From NCBI RefSeq assembly GCF_021390645.1, contig NZ_JAJEJT010000003.1:930001-994000 (forward strand): a stretch of DNA of 64,000 bases, read 5' to 3'. The notes below the pieces were generated by a model that worked only from the letters and a program-made list of their open reading frames with translations, did no database searches and was not told the origin of the DNA. This stretch comes from Paraburkholderia flagellata (GTDB taxonomy: Bacteria > Pseudomonadota > Gammaproteobacteria > Burkholderiales > Burkholderiaceae). Both the position numbers and the translations under genes were made by a program. Shown piece after piece: positions 52,927-61,625 of the stretch (its first letter is position 1; the number at the start of each line of letters is the position of its first letter).

Positions 52927-54759
52927 CTAGCGCGGGAAAACCGGCCAGATGAGCGGTACCAGCAGTACGGTGATCACGAGCGCCCCGAGCGCGGCCGGCG
53001 AGCCCACCTTGAAGAATTCCCGAAACCGATAACCACCCGCCGTGCTGACGAGCGCATTCACAGGCGTCGATATCGGCGACATATAGGCCGCAGATGCAGC
53101 AACCGCCGTCGTCATGGCGAACGGATACGGTGATGCATGCAGGTGCGCCGCCATCGCAAGCACCACGGGCGCCATCAGCACCGCCGTCGCCGTGCCGGAA
53201 ATCACGGTGCCGATCACGAGCGTCAGCAGGAAAACAGCGCCCAGCAGGCCATGCGCGCCCCAGTTGCCGGCCACACGCAGCACGGCGTCGGCGGCAATGT
53301 CGATGCCGCCCGTGCGTTGCAGCGCGATGGAAAACGGCAGCATTCCCACGATCAGCACGAGGCTGCGCCAGTGAATCGCACGATACGCGCTGTCGAGGCT
53401 CACGCAGCCGAACGCGCCCATCAGCAGACACCCGATCAGGCCCGCCAGCACGTTCGGCACGCGTGACGTGAGCATCATCGCGATGACGAGCGCCATGATG
53501 GCGAGCGCATGCAGCGCCTTGTGCGGCACGGGCACGTAGGCGTCGCTTTCGACCGGCATGGCGAGACACACGATATCGCGCTCGACGGACTGCATCGAGA
53601 AGATGTCGATCCACGGCCCCACCACCAGCAGCGTATCGCCCACCTTCAGCTGCGTGGCCTGCAGATCCTGCTCGAGCGCGGCGTCGGCACGGCGCAGGCC
53701 GACGACCGTCACGCCATGCCGGCGCAGCGCGGCGGAACTGCGCGCGACGTTGCCCACGAGCGACGAGTCCGGCGGCACGATGACCTCGGCCATACCCACG
53801 TCGTGGGTCTGGTCCGTGAAGTACGCGCCCGACATGCGACGCACCGCGAGCGCATAGCGCACGCAAAACGCCTCCACGTCGAAGCTCGCGGACTCCACGT
53901 CGAGCAACAGCACGTCGCCGGGCGCGATGCTGCTGTCCGCCGTCGCGGGCAGCACCGTCGCGCCCATGCGCGTGCGCCGCTCGATCGCGACGACGTGCGC
54001 CACGGGGTCGTCGTCGAGCCCGGTGTGCCCGAGCGTCTGCCCCACGAGCGGGGAATCCGCGCCCACCTCCAGGCGAAATGCGCGCCCTTCGAGCGAATAG
54101 CGCGCGACCCAGTCGTTCAGCGACGGGCGCGTGGTCGCCTCTGCGCCGCTGGTGCCGTTCAGAAAGCGCCTTGCGAACAGCATCCAGCCAATGCTCGCGG
54201 CGAGAATCGGCAGGCCCAGCGGCGTGATGGCGAAAAAACTGAAGCCCTGGTAGCCGTGATAGACAAGCGCGCTGTTGATGACGAGATTCGGCGTCGTGGC
54301 GACGAGCGTGAGCATGCCGCTCGTGAGCGCGGCCATGCTGACCGGCATGAGCATGCGCGCGCGCGACACGCCCGACTGCCGCGCAATGCGGATGACGATG
54401 GGAATGAAGATTGCCACGACGGCCGTCGAACTCATGACCGAGCCCATGACGCCGACAACGGCCATGATCAACACGACGAGGCGGCGCTCGCTGGACCCGC
54501 CGCGCGCGATGAGGTAGTCGCCCACGCGCTGGGCGACGCCCGTGCGCGCGAGGCCGTCGCCGAGCACGAAGAGGGCCGCGATGAGAACGATGTTCGGGTC
54601 GGAGAAACCGGCCAGCGCCTCGTTGACGCTCACGATGCCCGAGAGCGACAGCGCAACGATCATGATGAGCGCCACCGCGTCCGAACGGGGCCGGCCGATC
54701 AGAAACATCGCGATCGCACAGGCCAGACAGGCAACGGTCATCAAAAGGTCGGTAGACAT
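52927..54759 (-). CDS. SLC13/CitT-family permease with two RCK-C domains
   Basis: 610 residues from ATG 54759; a start at 54792 is open. Membrane halves at about 1-200 and 400-608 (ALFVLGDGLARTGVAQRVGD, SSTAVVAIFIPIVIRIARQS, RSLVLIVGMLPFSIALQRTG, VISGTATAVLMAPVVLAMAA) flank a soluble centre with two TrkA-C/RCK-C domains (about 215-375; LDDDPVAHVVAIERRTRMGA, IVPPDSSLVGNVARSSAALR). This layout is that of divalent anion (sulfate, dicarboxylate) carriers regulated by a nucleotide or other ligand. Confidence 0.92.
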   Translation of the reverse strand: MSTDLLMTVACLACAIAMFLIGRPRSDAVALIMIVALSLSGIVSVNEALAGFSDPNIVLIAALFVLGDGLARTGVAQRVGDYLIARGGSSERRLVVLIMAVVGVMGSVMSSTAVVAIFIPIVIRIARQSGVSRARMLMPVSMAALTSGMLTLVATTPNLVINSALVYHGYQGFSFFAITPLGLPILAASIGWMLFARRFLNGTSGAEATTRPSLNDWVARYSLEGRAFRLEVGADSPLVGQTLGHTGLDDDPVAHVVAIERRTRMGATVLPATADSSIAPGDVLLLDVESASFDVEAFCVRYALAVRRMSGAYFTDQTHDVGMAEVIVPPDSSLVGNVARSSAALRRHGVTVVGLRRADAALEQDLQATQLKVGDTLLVVGPWIDIFSMQSVERDIVCLAMPVESDAYVPVPHKALHALAIMALVIAMMLTSRVPNVLAGLIGCLLMGAFGCVSLDSAYRAIHWRSLVLIVGMLPFSIALQRTGGIDIAADAVLRVAGNWGAHGLLGAVFLLTLVIGTVISGTATAVLMAPVVLAMAAHLHASPYPFAMTTAVAASAAYMSPISTPVNALVSTAGGYRFREFFKVGSPAALGALVITVLLVPLIWPVFPR

Positions 54760-54889
54760 GATTTCGCTGTGCCTGGTCCATGTACCACTCAACGGGCCTC
54801 GGAAACCACTGCTACCGCAAATAGTGCCGGATTTTGAAAACTTACGTTTCAGCGCGGGATTGATGTCACGTTTGTGAACATCGATGCCT

Positions 54890-55996
54890 TCACGCCTCCA
54901 GCAGGGAAACGCGGTTGCGCCCCTGGTGCTTGGCCCGGTACATGGCCTGATCGGCCTGGTCGAGCAGCGAGCGCGCCAGCACCTCGGGGCTCGCGGCGAG
55001 CGCGCTCAATCGATACGCCGCCACGCCGATCGACACGCTGAGCGTAATGCGCTCGCCTTCGTCGTCGAGCACTTCGAGCGCCTCGACCGCAAGCCGGATC
55101 CGCTCCGCGACAACCAGTGCGTCGGGCAGCTCGCACATCAGCAGCGCGACGAACTCTTCGCCGCCGTAACGCGATACCGTATCGCCCACGCGAACCTGCT
55201 GCTTCAGGCAGGTGCCAATTGCGCCCAGCGCGAGATCGCCGGTTGCGTGGCCGTGCGTGTCGTTGATCTGCTTGAAATGATCGATGTCGATGAAGAGGCA
55301 CGACATCGGCGCCGCATGCGAATTCGCGCGTCGAATCTCCTGGTGCAGGCGCTCGTCGAAATAGCGGCGGTTCGACAGGCCCGTGAGCGGATCGGTCACG
55401 CCGGTCTTGCGTAGATGCTCGCGGTGGGCGACGTTGTCGAGACTCGCCGCTGCCACACTGCTGAAGCGCATGAGCAGGTCGGTGCCCATGCTGGCGTCGA
55501 AGCGCGTGGGGTCATCGCTTGCGAGGCACAAGTAGCCGAGCACGTGGGTGCGGTTCAGGAGCGGCAACACGATCGCGCTGCCAGCCAACGTCTGCGCCGC
55601 TCGCGCGCCGAAGAAGGTCTCGCTCACCGCGGGCTCGAGATCACTCATTTCGCTCACGCGGCCAAGCCACGGCTGGTTGCCCGCGCACAGGCGCGCCAGC
55701 GCGAGGCCGCCCTGGAGCCCGGATCTCAGGTTCGCTTCGAGGTCGGCGCGCCCGTAGTCGGCTTCGAGCAGGTCGCGCAGGAGCGGCGTGCGGGCGTCAA
55801 GCCAGATGCACGAAGAAGCGAGCCGGAACACCTCGGGCAGATAGACGAATATCCCTTCGAGAAAGGCGCACCAGTCGTGCGCGCCGATCAGGCGCAGTTC
55901 CACGTCCTGGAAAGACTTCGAGGCGCGCTCGTTCCGCTGAACGGTTTCAATAAGCGCAGCAAGATCCAGTGAAGGCTGAGTCCCGGGATGTGTCAC
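54890..55996 (-). CDS. GAF-GGDEF diguanylate cyclase
   Basis: 368 residues. N-terminal DUF484/GAF-like sensor at about 10-190 (DVELRLIGAHDWCAFLEGIF, GSAIVLPLLNRTHVLGYLCL), GGDEF domain about 198-362: TGLSNRRYFDERLHQEIRR, CLFIDIDHFKQINDTHGHAT, active-site GGEEF at 278-282 and an inhibitory RxxD (RVGD, 269-272) five residues before it. All catalytic parts present, so it should make c-di-GMP with product feedback. Soluble; signal unknown. Confidence 0.94.
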   Translation of the reverse strand: MTHPGTQPSLDLAALIETVQRNERASKSFQDVELRLIGAHDWCAFLEGIFVYLPEVFRLASSCIWLDARTPLLRDLLEADYGRADLEANLRSGLQGGLALARLCAGNQPWLGRVSEMSDLEPAVSETFFGARAAQTLAGSAIVLPLLNRTHVLGYLCLASDDPTRFDASMGTDLLMRFSSVAAASLDNVAHREHLRKTGVTDPLTGLSNRRYFDERLHQEIRRANSHAAPMSCLFIDIDHFKQINDTHGHATGDLALGAIGTCLKQQVRVGDTVSRYGGEEFVALLMCELPDALVVAERIRLAVEALEVLDDEGERITLSVSIGVAAYRLSALAASPEVLARSLLDQADQAMYRAKHQGRNRVSLLEA

Positions 55997-56141
55997 GATG
56001 CATCGAGAATATTCCGAAGCCTGCTATTACGGCAGCTTGGGGACAGACTTGAGCGCTGGACGACGAAGATTTGCAGCCCGAGCGCCTTTTCCAGCGGCGC
56101 GGGGCGTGGCTGCGCTCCGCCCGCAGGACCGCGGGAAAACA

Positions 56142-56173
56142 AAAGGCCGCTGCCCTCATGGGCAGCGGCCTTT
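56142..56173 (-). terminator. intrinsic terminator of small exported-protein gene
   Basis: 14-bp perfect stem AAAGGCCGCTGCCC (56142-56155), loop of 4, GGGCAGCGGCCTTT (56160-56173). On the minus strand it is followed by TGTTTTCCC, so it should end transcription of the gene at 56194-56475. Confidence 0.8.
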
Positions 56174-56193
56174 CTTACGGCGAGAGGCTACTG

Positions 56194-56475
56194 TTATTTG
56201 GCCGGAGATGCTGTGCTCGGGGTCGCCAACGTGTTGTTGTTAGGGCCGCCGGGGACCGGCGCCGCGTTATTGTTCGCGCTATTCGGCGACGCGGCGCTCA
56301 TACCGCTGTCCGAGTTGGCGGCGCCCGGCGTCCCGTAACCGCTCGTTGCATTGTTATTGGCAGCGGCGGGCGATACAACGCTCGGGGTTGCCAGCGTATT
56401 GTTGGCCTGTGCATACGCACCGGCCGACAGCGTGAGTGCGGCCGCCGCAATTAACGTGCAGGTTGCCTTCTTCAT
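56194..56475 (-). CDS. small exported Asn/Pro/Ser-rich repeat protein
   Basis: 93 residues. Signal peptide ending AYAQ (residue 23); the mature chain is low-complexity: NNTLATPSVVSPAAANNNAT at its start and NNTLATPSTASPAK at its end, with SGYGTPGAANSDSG and NSANNNAAPVPGGPNNN between. The two NNTLATPSxxSPA units bracket the chain. No Cys, no charge clusters; likely disordered and surface- or matrix-exposed. Terminator downstream. Family not recognised. Confidence 0.75.
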   Translation of the reverse strand: MKKATCTLIAAAALTLSAGAYAQANNTLATPSVVSPAAANNNATSGYGTPGAANSDSGMSAASPNSANNNAAPVPGGPNNNTLATPSTASPAK

Positions 56476-57077
56476 GACTCGCTCCTCCTATGATTGGACT
56501 GGAATTCCGGCACAAACGATCCACCCGTGTTTCTCCTTGGCGGTCGTTACATGCGCGGCTCGCGGCGATCAAAATCGCGTAACTGTTCGCAGCGGTATGC
56601 GTAAAACAAACCACTACCAGTTGATAACAAGTTTAGGAAAGCGAGCGCAGATAATTAAGCGCATTGTGCGCAACGATTTATTTCGCTTTTTGGCATTACC
56701 GTAATGGATTCGGATCGCGAATCCGAGGGCTGCGTGATTCACGCATTCGGATGGATGGCCAGGCAGTTACGAGAATGCCTTTGGGCACTCTGATTGAAAT
56801 CCAGCTCAACGATATGCACCGCACTTTGCGCGCCGCTGTCTTCGCATCCACGCCGCACGGGTCATGGCCGTGCGACGCTTTCGTTGCATGCGCATCGAGG
56901 TGATGTTTCATCTCCCCATCGGCATGTGGCCGCAACGTGCCGGCAAAATACAGTCAACGCGTGAGCATTCTGACTGCTTGGGCTTCGCGATATGAAACCT
57001 TCAGGAAGAACCCGGAGACCCGTCTCCGGGTGTCAGCGCATGCGCCCGGCCGGGCGCAAAGCGATCGCGGGGGAGGA
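56476..57077. other. 602-nt gene-free region with inverted repeats
   Basis: A/T-richer than the surroundings up to 56710. Contains CATTAC/GTAATG (56694-56699, 56701-56706) and GGATTCG/CGAATCC (56706-56712, 56718-56724), two adjoining hairpins sharing one base. Open frames here have poor composition and no ribosome sites. Promoter of the small exported protein presumably lies near 56480-56650. Confidence 0.35.
57010..57031 (-). terminator. intrinsic terminator of BON-domain gene
   Basis: ACCCGGAGAC (57010-57019), loop CC, GTCTCCGGGT (57022-57031). On the minus strand the hairpin is followed by TCTTCC, 47 nt after the BON-gene stop. Confidence 0.65.
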
Positions 57078-57452
57078 TCAGGACTCGTTCGGACGGATCG
57101 TCAGCGCGTTCTTGACCGACGTTACGCCCTGCACGCCCTTGGCGACTTCGGTGGCGTGTTCGAGCTGCGACGACTCAGGCACCGAACCCTGCAGAGTCAC
57201 GGCGCCGTCACGCACACGCACGGTGATCCTGGCAACGTCGACCTTCTTGTCCTTGGCGAGCGCGGAGCGGACCTTCTTGCTGAGCGCGCGGTTAGCAGCC
57301 TTCTCCTGCTTCGATAGTGCGTGCGACGGGCTGGCCTGCTGCTCGGCAGCGGCAGTCGCACCGCTCGCCGCGTCGTCCTGCGCATAGGCGTGCAGCGATG
57401 CAGCCACGAGAGCCGTCGCTGCGGCCAGCTTGAATACTTGAAGAGCCTTCAT
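57078..57452 (-). CDS. exported BON-domain protein (OsmY-like)
   Basis: 124 residues from ATG 57452 (CAGGAGAAACTGC). Signal peptide ending AYAQD near residue 25, Ala/Ser-rich linker, then one BON domain at about 58-122: LSKKVRSALAKDKKVDVARI, TVRVRDGAVTLQGSVPESSQ, EVAKGVQGVTSVKNALTIRP. BON domains bind phospholipid or peptidoglycan; OsmY-like periplasmic proteins help envelope stability in osmotic stress. Confidence 0.92.
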   Translation of the reverse strand: MKALQVFKLAAATALVAASLHAYAQDDAASGATAAAEQQASPSHALSKQEKAANRALSKKVRSALAKDKKVDVARITVRVRDGAVTLQGSVPESSQLEHATEVAKGVQGVTSVKNALTIRPNES

Positions 57453-57875
57453 GCAGTTTCTCCTGTTGTCACAGTCTTGTTGTGGGCCCACGAACGAGCC
57501 GGTGCACTACACCATCCGCTACTACGCATTCGCACGCCAAACGCGGGCGCGCGCCAGATTATATGAATGTAATGTGCGGCGCAGGGCGGGGAAAATGCGG
57601 CCGAATCATTAGCTTGATATCGATCCCATCATGGAGTAGGGGCACCGTTTGTAGCCATGAGCTTATGGTCACATCGCCCCCAACCCCAATTGGGTCCGTC
57701 AACTATCGAACGGCTTCGACACGCTTTTTCCCTGTTGGGAGAGAAATCGGGCGCATATCCGGTCGCGCGTGCGCGGAAAAAGTCTGCCTGGCGTCGCAAA
57801 TTTGCGACGCCAGTTCTGGCGGCGGATCGGCGCGATAACCGACTTTTTCTTGCATCGCGCGGCACCCCGCAGCGT
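57453..57875. other. intergenic region holding a palindromic element
   Basis: 423 bases between the BON and LysR genes with no convincing gene. Its right part (57770-57850) is an inverted-repeat element described separately; the left part (57453-57650) presumably has the BON promoter. Confidence 0.4.
57775..57849. repeat. nested inverted-repeat element with perfect 26-bp palindrome
   Basis: CTGGCGTCGCAAA (57788-57800) is followed without spacer by its exact reverse complement (57801-57813). Outer arms GGAAAAAGTC (57775-57784) and GACTTTTTCT (57840-57849) pair in nine of ten positions. Such spacer-free long palindromes in intergenic DNA are typical of dispersed repeat elements or strong regulator sites. 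I believe similar segments occur in other Burkholderiaceae genomes, but this could not be checked. Confidence 0.65.
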
Positions 57876-58766
57876 TCACGAACCCATCCCCTCCCGCTCC
57901 AGCCACGAACGGAACAGCCCGACCCGGTCATCGCCAGACTTCTCATCGGCAACATAAGTGCAATAGCTGCGCGACGGCAGGCGCGGCCCCGCGAACGGCG
58001 CGACGAGCCGTCCAGCTGCGAGATCGTCGGCTACCAGCGCGGTTGGCCCCATCGCAATGCCGATTCCGTCGATCGCGGCCTGCAAGGTCAGATAGAAGTG
58101 GTCGAACGTCAAAGCGGCCGCCGGCCTCAGTTCAGGAATCTGCGCGCTCGCCAGCCAGTCAGGCCAAAGCCGCGGAAGACTCGAAGTATGCAGCAACGTG
58201 TGCTCTCGCAAATCGCCTGGCGAGCGGAGCGGCACGCGCTGCAAAAGCGTAGGACTACACACCGGCAGCCGCTCCTCGGACAAGAAAGGCCGCATCGAAT
58301 AGCCGTAGAACGTGTCCGGGCCACCCCGGATGATGGCGTCGTAGTCGTCTTTCAGACTCTCCAGCGGCTCGTTCGACGTTTCCACGTTGACGTCCACGTC
58401 GGGATGCTCGGCGCGGAATTTCGCCAGTCTCGGCACCAGCCAGCGCAATGTGAATGTCGCGGGCGCGTTTACGGATAGCGTCTGCGAGACCGTTCGAAGG
58501 ATGCCGTATCGCGCGGTTGCCTGCGAGAGCTGTTCGAACAAGGGGCCGATTTCGTCCAGATAGGCCTTTGCCGCCGGAGTGAGCTGCACACGCCGGTTGT
58601 GCCTTTCAAACAGAGACGCGCCAAGCCACTCCTCCAGCAGGCGCACATGCTGGCTCACCGCCCCTGGCGTTACGTGCAGTTCTGCGGCAGCTTCCTTGAA
58701 GCTGGCGAGCCGGCCTGCGGCTTCGAAGGCCCGCAGGGCATTGAGCGGGGGCAACATCGGTTTCAT
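57876..58766 (-). CDS. LysR-family regulator, GcvA-like
   Basis: 296 residues (ATG 58766; the Met three codons later is possible). PPLNALRAFEAAGRLASFKE, AAAELHVTPGAVSQHVRLLE, EWLGASLFERHNRRVQLTPA; effector domain about 90-290. Divergent from the EamA transporter by 108 nt, which is its likely target. Confidence 0.92.
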   Translation of the reverse strand: MKPMLPPLNALRAFEAAGRLASFKEAAAELHVTPGAVSQHVRLLEEWLGASLFERHNRRVQLTPAAKAYLDEIGPLFEQLSQATARYGILRTVSQTLSVNAPATFTLRWLVPRLAKFRAEHPDVDVNVETSNEPLESLKDDYDAIIRGGPDTFYGYSMRPFLSEERLPVCSPTLLQRVPLRSPGDLREHTLLHTSSLPRLWPDWLASAQIPELRPAAALTFDHFYLTLQAAIDGIGIAMGPTALVADDLAAGRLVAPFAGPRLPSRSYCTYVADEKSGDDRVGLFRSWLEREGMGS

Positions 58767-58874
58767 TCGGAATAGTTTATCTAACGCGACTGGTCAATTT
58801 ATCTGGTTTGTCGGCGCATCACAAGATAGATATCCTCCTGAATAGACCACTCATGAAACCCGGCCCACGACCTC

Positions 58875-59717
58875 ATGCTCAGTTATACCGGCGGTATCGT
58901 GCTCTTTGCCGCGCTGCTCCACGCAAGCTGGAACGCGATGCTTCACGGCAACCGCGACCGGTTTTTATCCATGACGTGGATGAGCATCGCCATCGGAGTG
59001 GTTGCCACGCTCGCCGTTCTGTCCACGCCCTGGCCGGCGAGCGCCTCCTGGCCATACATCGTCGCGTCGGGGCTCGTGCATATCTTCTATAACGTGAGCC
59101 TCGTGCGGTCGTATCGACGCAGCGATCTGGCGTTGGCGTATCCGATTGCGCGCGGCTCGTCGCCGCTGCTCGTCACGCTCGGCGCGGCGCTTTTTGCACA
59201 CGAGGCGATCAGCCCCTTGCACGTGCTCGGCATCGTGATGATTTCGGGCGGCATCATCGCGATCGCGCTGCAAGGGCGTCGCGTGTCGCGCGCGGGTGCG
59301 CTGGCCGCGCTGACGACCGGCGCAACGATCGCGCTCTATACCGTGATCGACGGCATAGGCGTGCGCTTGTCCGACGGCCAGCCGCTCGGTTACACCGCAT
59401 GGATGTTCCTGTTCTACTGGGCGATGCCGGTGCTGTTCGTCGCGGCGCGCGGGTTCGCGCCGTTATGGACGCCGGTGCATGCCGAGCCGCTGTCGATCGC
59501 CTCGTCGCTGGCCGCAGGCCTCGTGTCCATCGCGGCGTATGGCATCGTGATCTGGGCACTGCAGTCAGGTGCGATGGGCGCGGTGTCTGCATTGCGCGAG
59601 ACCAGCGTGGTGTTCGCGGTGCTGATCGGGCGGCTGTTTTTGCGGGAGGTGGTTAATCGAACGCGCTGGCTCGCCTGCCTGGTCGTCACGGCCGGCGCGG
59701 TTTGTCTCGGGCTTTGA
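58875..59717 (+). CDS. EamA/DMT-family transporter
   Basis: 280 residues, ten membrane helices in two EamA halves: GGIVLFAALLHASWNAMLHG, SLVRSYRRSDLALAYPIARG, SSPLLVTLGAALFAHEAISP, LGIVMISGGIIAIALQG; second half GATIALYTVIDGIGVRLSDG to LREVVNRTRWLACLVVTAGA. Drug/metabolite exporter of unknown substrate, with a divergent LysR regulator. Confidence 0.92.
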   Translation: MLSYTGGIVLFAALLHASWNAMLHGNRDRFLSMTWMSIAIGVVATLAVLSTPWPASASWPYIVASGLVHIFYNVSLVRSYRRSDLALAYPIARGSSPLLVTLGAALFAHEAISPLHVLGIVMISGGIIAIALQGRRVSRAGALAALTTGATIALYTVIDGIGVRLSDGQPLGYTAWMFLFYWAMPVLFVAARGFAPLWTPVHAEPLSIASSLAAGLVSIAAYGIVIWALQSGAMGAVSALRETSVVFAVLIGRLFLREVVNRTRWLACLVVTAGAVCLGL

Positions 59718-59783
59718 CATACCCGCGAGCACGTCATTTGCTCCGCGTGCGTCATCATTGAACTGAGTGCGAAGGAGCCCCTC

Positions 59784-60677
59784 ATGCTTAAACATGTCGA
59801 AACCGAACTACTCGACATCGCCTGGCACGAACACGGCGATGCAAATGGATGGCCGGTCGTCCTGCTACACGGCTTCCCCTATGACATCCACGCGTACGAC
59901 AAAGTGACGCCGCGCCTGATATCCGAGGGCGCCCGCGTCATCACGCCCTACCTGCGAGGATACGGGCCAACGCGCTTTCTTTCGTCCAAGACGCTTCGCT
60001 CGGGCCAGCAGGCAGCGCTCGGCGCGGACCTGCTAGCGCTGCTCGATGCCCTTCAGATCGACCAGGCCATCCTCGGCGGGTACGACTGGGGCGGCCGGGC
60101 GGCATGCATCGTGGCGGCGCTCTACCCGTCGAGAGCGCGGGGGCTGGTTTCGGTCAACGGCTACAACATCCAGAATATCGCCGCTGCGTTGCAGCCAGCC
60201 GACCCCGAACAGGAACACCGGCTGTGGTACCAGTACTACCTGCACGGCGAGCGCGGCCGGGCTGGATTGACTGAAAACCGGCGCGCGTTCTGCCGGCTCT
60301 TGTGGTCACTCTGGTCGCCGACCTGGCGCTTCGACGACGACACTTACGCCCGCTCGGCAGTGTCGTTAGACAATCCCGATTTCGTCGATGTGGTCGTTCA
60401 TTCTTACCGCCATCGTTTCGGCCTGGTTGCAGGCGACCCTCGGTTCGACGAGATCGAACGGCGCCTGGCCGCCATGCCGCCGATCACCGTGCCAACGATC
60501 TCGCTCGAAGGAGATGCCGACGGCGTCCACCCACCCTCGGGAAGGGAGGCCAGTTCAAAGCGTTTCACGGGACGCCACGAGAACCGCATCGTGCCGGATG
60601 CAGGCCATAACCTTCCGCAGGAGGCGCCAGCAGCGTTCGCCGAGGCGATTCTCGACATCAACGCGTGGGCCGGTTGA
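59784..60677 (+). CDS. alpha/beta hydrolase, epoxide-hydrolase-like
   Basis: 297 residues. Oxyanion motif LLHGFPYDIHAYDKV, nucleophile elbow GGYDWGGRAA with Asp (D101) rather than Ser, cap domain with LWYQYYLHGERGRAGLTENR, and late His in VPDAGHNLPQE (about 275). An Asp nucleophile is the mark of epoxide hydrolases and haloalkane dehalogenases. GAAGGAG ribosome site. Single gene, between the EamA gene and a convergent OsmC gene. Confidence 0.9.
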   Translation: MLKHVETELLDIAWHEHGDANGWPVVLLHGFPYDIHAYDKVTPRLISEGARVITPYLRGYGPTRFLSSKTLRSGQQAALGADLLALLDALQIDQAILGGYDWGGRAACIVAALYPSRARGLVSVNGYNIQNIAAALQPADPEQEHRLWYQYYLHGERGRAGLTENRRAFCRLLWSLWSPTWRFDDDTYARSAVSLDNPDFVDVVVHSYRHRFGLVAGDPRFDEIERRLAAMPPITVPTISLEGDADGVHPPSGREASSKRFTGRHENRIVPDAGHNLPQEAPAAFAEAILDINAWAG

Positions 60678-60757
60678 TCCCCGCGATTTTGCGCGACGCC
60701 TTTTATTCGGAGAAGAAACCGCATGGTTAGTGATGCGAATAAATGCGATGGCCAGTG

Positions 60758-60877
60758 TCATTGCGGCACGGCGCGTTTTGTAGCGACGTCTTTAGCCAGC
60801 ATATGTGCTTCCTGAGCGACTGCCTTGTCCCATAGCAGAAGCAAAAGAACTGAACCTATCGTCAACAGGTTTTCCAC
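60758..60877 (-). CDS. candidate 39-residue small membrane protein
   Basis: GTG start behind GGGAG with 7-nt spacing; N-terminal hydrophobic stretch LLTIGSVLLLLLW then a polar tail DKAVAQEAHMLAKDVATKRA. Composition fits a small membrane peptide, but it is short and lies downstream of the OsmC terminator, so it needs its own promoter. Could be chance. Confidence 0.3.
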   Translation of the reverse strand: MENLLTIGSVLLLLLWDKAVAQEAHMLAKDVATKRAVPQ

Positions 60878-60946
60878 TTCGAATCTCCCGTACCCGGCAG
60901 CGCCCCGAATTCAAGCCCCGGTTTTTGGCAAGACATCTCTTTCCTT

Positions 60947-60989
60947 TAAAAAAGCGGCGCGATGACAACGATTTCAGTCATCGCCGCGC
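60947..60989 (-). terminator. intrinsic terminator of OsmC gene
   Basis: Inverted repeat around CGATGAC (60960-60966) and GTCATCG (60977-60983), extended by GCGGCG/CGCCGC-type pairing; on the minus strand it is followed by TTTTTT (60948-60953). Confidence 0.75.
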
Positions 60990-61006
60990 GCGCCGCATGT
61001 TGCCAT

Positions 61007-61579
61007 TCACTCGATCACGAGCGTCGATTTCAAACCAACCGCATTCGCGAGGTTGTAGACGTTCGGAGACGTCGCCATCACCGCGTCATGCACTTGCTCG
61101 AATTGCTCCCTGGTGCCGTTGCCACTGATACGAACGGTGTACCGCAAACACTCGTAGCCGTTCGCGATCTGCGGATCGAGTCCGAGAAATCCCCTCAGAT
61201 CGATGTCGCCCTCGGTTTCAATCTCAAGCGCTTGCAGTGTGATCCCGCGCAGGGCGCATTGCGCGACGTAGCCCACCGTCATGCATGCGTTCAACGCCGC
61301 AATCAGATGCTCCTGAGGATTTGCAAACCGATTCGAACCGCCGAGTTCGCAAGGCTCGTCGATATCGATCGTGAAGTTGCGCGGCACCCGCTGGCCACCC
61401 ATTGAAAACGCTTCGACCGTCGCGCGACTGCGGGTCTGGCCCAGCCAGGCAGTCGCAACCCGCCAGCTGGTCGTGCCTTTCGACGCATCGCCCCTGACGT
61501 CTTCGATCAGCGCAACCAGATTGTCGACGTTGAGCCCATTGACGATCTGCGCGTCAATCGACTGTGCATTGGCATTCAT
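61007..61579 (-). CDS. OsmC-family peroxiredoxin-like protein
   Basis: 190 residues; GGAGAGAGCACT precedes the ATG. OsmC fold with the first reactive Cys in EHLIAALNACMTVGYVAQCA and a second Cys ten residues on; VPRNFTIDIDEPCELGGSNR upstream and LRYTVRISGNGTREQFEQVH, VHDAVMATSPNVYNLANAV downstream. Classical OsmC has its two Cys about 60 residues apart; here the spacing differs, so it belongs to a divergent OsmC branch. Follows the diiron-protein gene by 46 nt in the same direction. Confidence 0.9.
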   Translation of the reverse strand: MNANAQSIDAQIVNGLNVDNLVALIEDVRGDASKGTTSWRVATAWLGQTRSRATVEAFSMGGQRVPRNFTIDIDEPCELGGSNRFANPQEHLIAALNACMTVGYVAQCALRGITLQALEIETEGDIDLRGFLGLDPQIANGYECLRYTVRISGNGTREQFEQVHDAVMATSPNVYNLANAVGLKSTLVIE

Positions 61580-61625
61580 AGTGCTCTCTCCTTGAGTTGA
61601 GTGCTGCGTTCATGTCCGGCCTCGC

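Larger units (their letters stand above)
60678..61006. other. 329-nt intergenic region between convergent genes
   Basis: Contains the terminator of the OsmC gene at its right end and one short candidate coding sequence on the minus strand (60758-60877), listed separately. Nothing else seen. Confidence 0.4.

Noticed and set aside
53509..54837. A 442-codon frame on the plus strand opposite the SLC13 gene
   Set aside because: Arg/His/Ala-rich with no motif, fully antisense to a well-supported membrane protein.
56696..56935. 79-codon minus-strand frame in the 602-nt gap
   Set aside because: TTG start without a ribosome site and no recognisable protein character.
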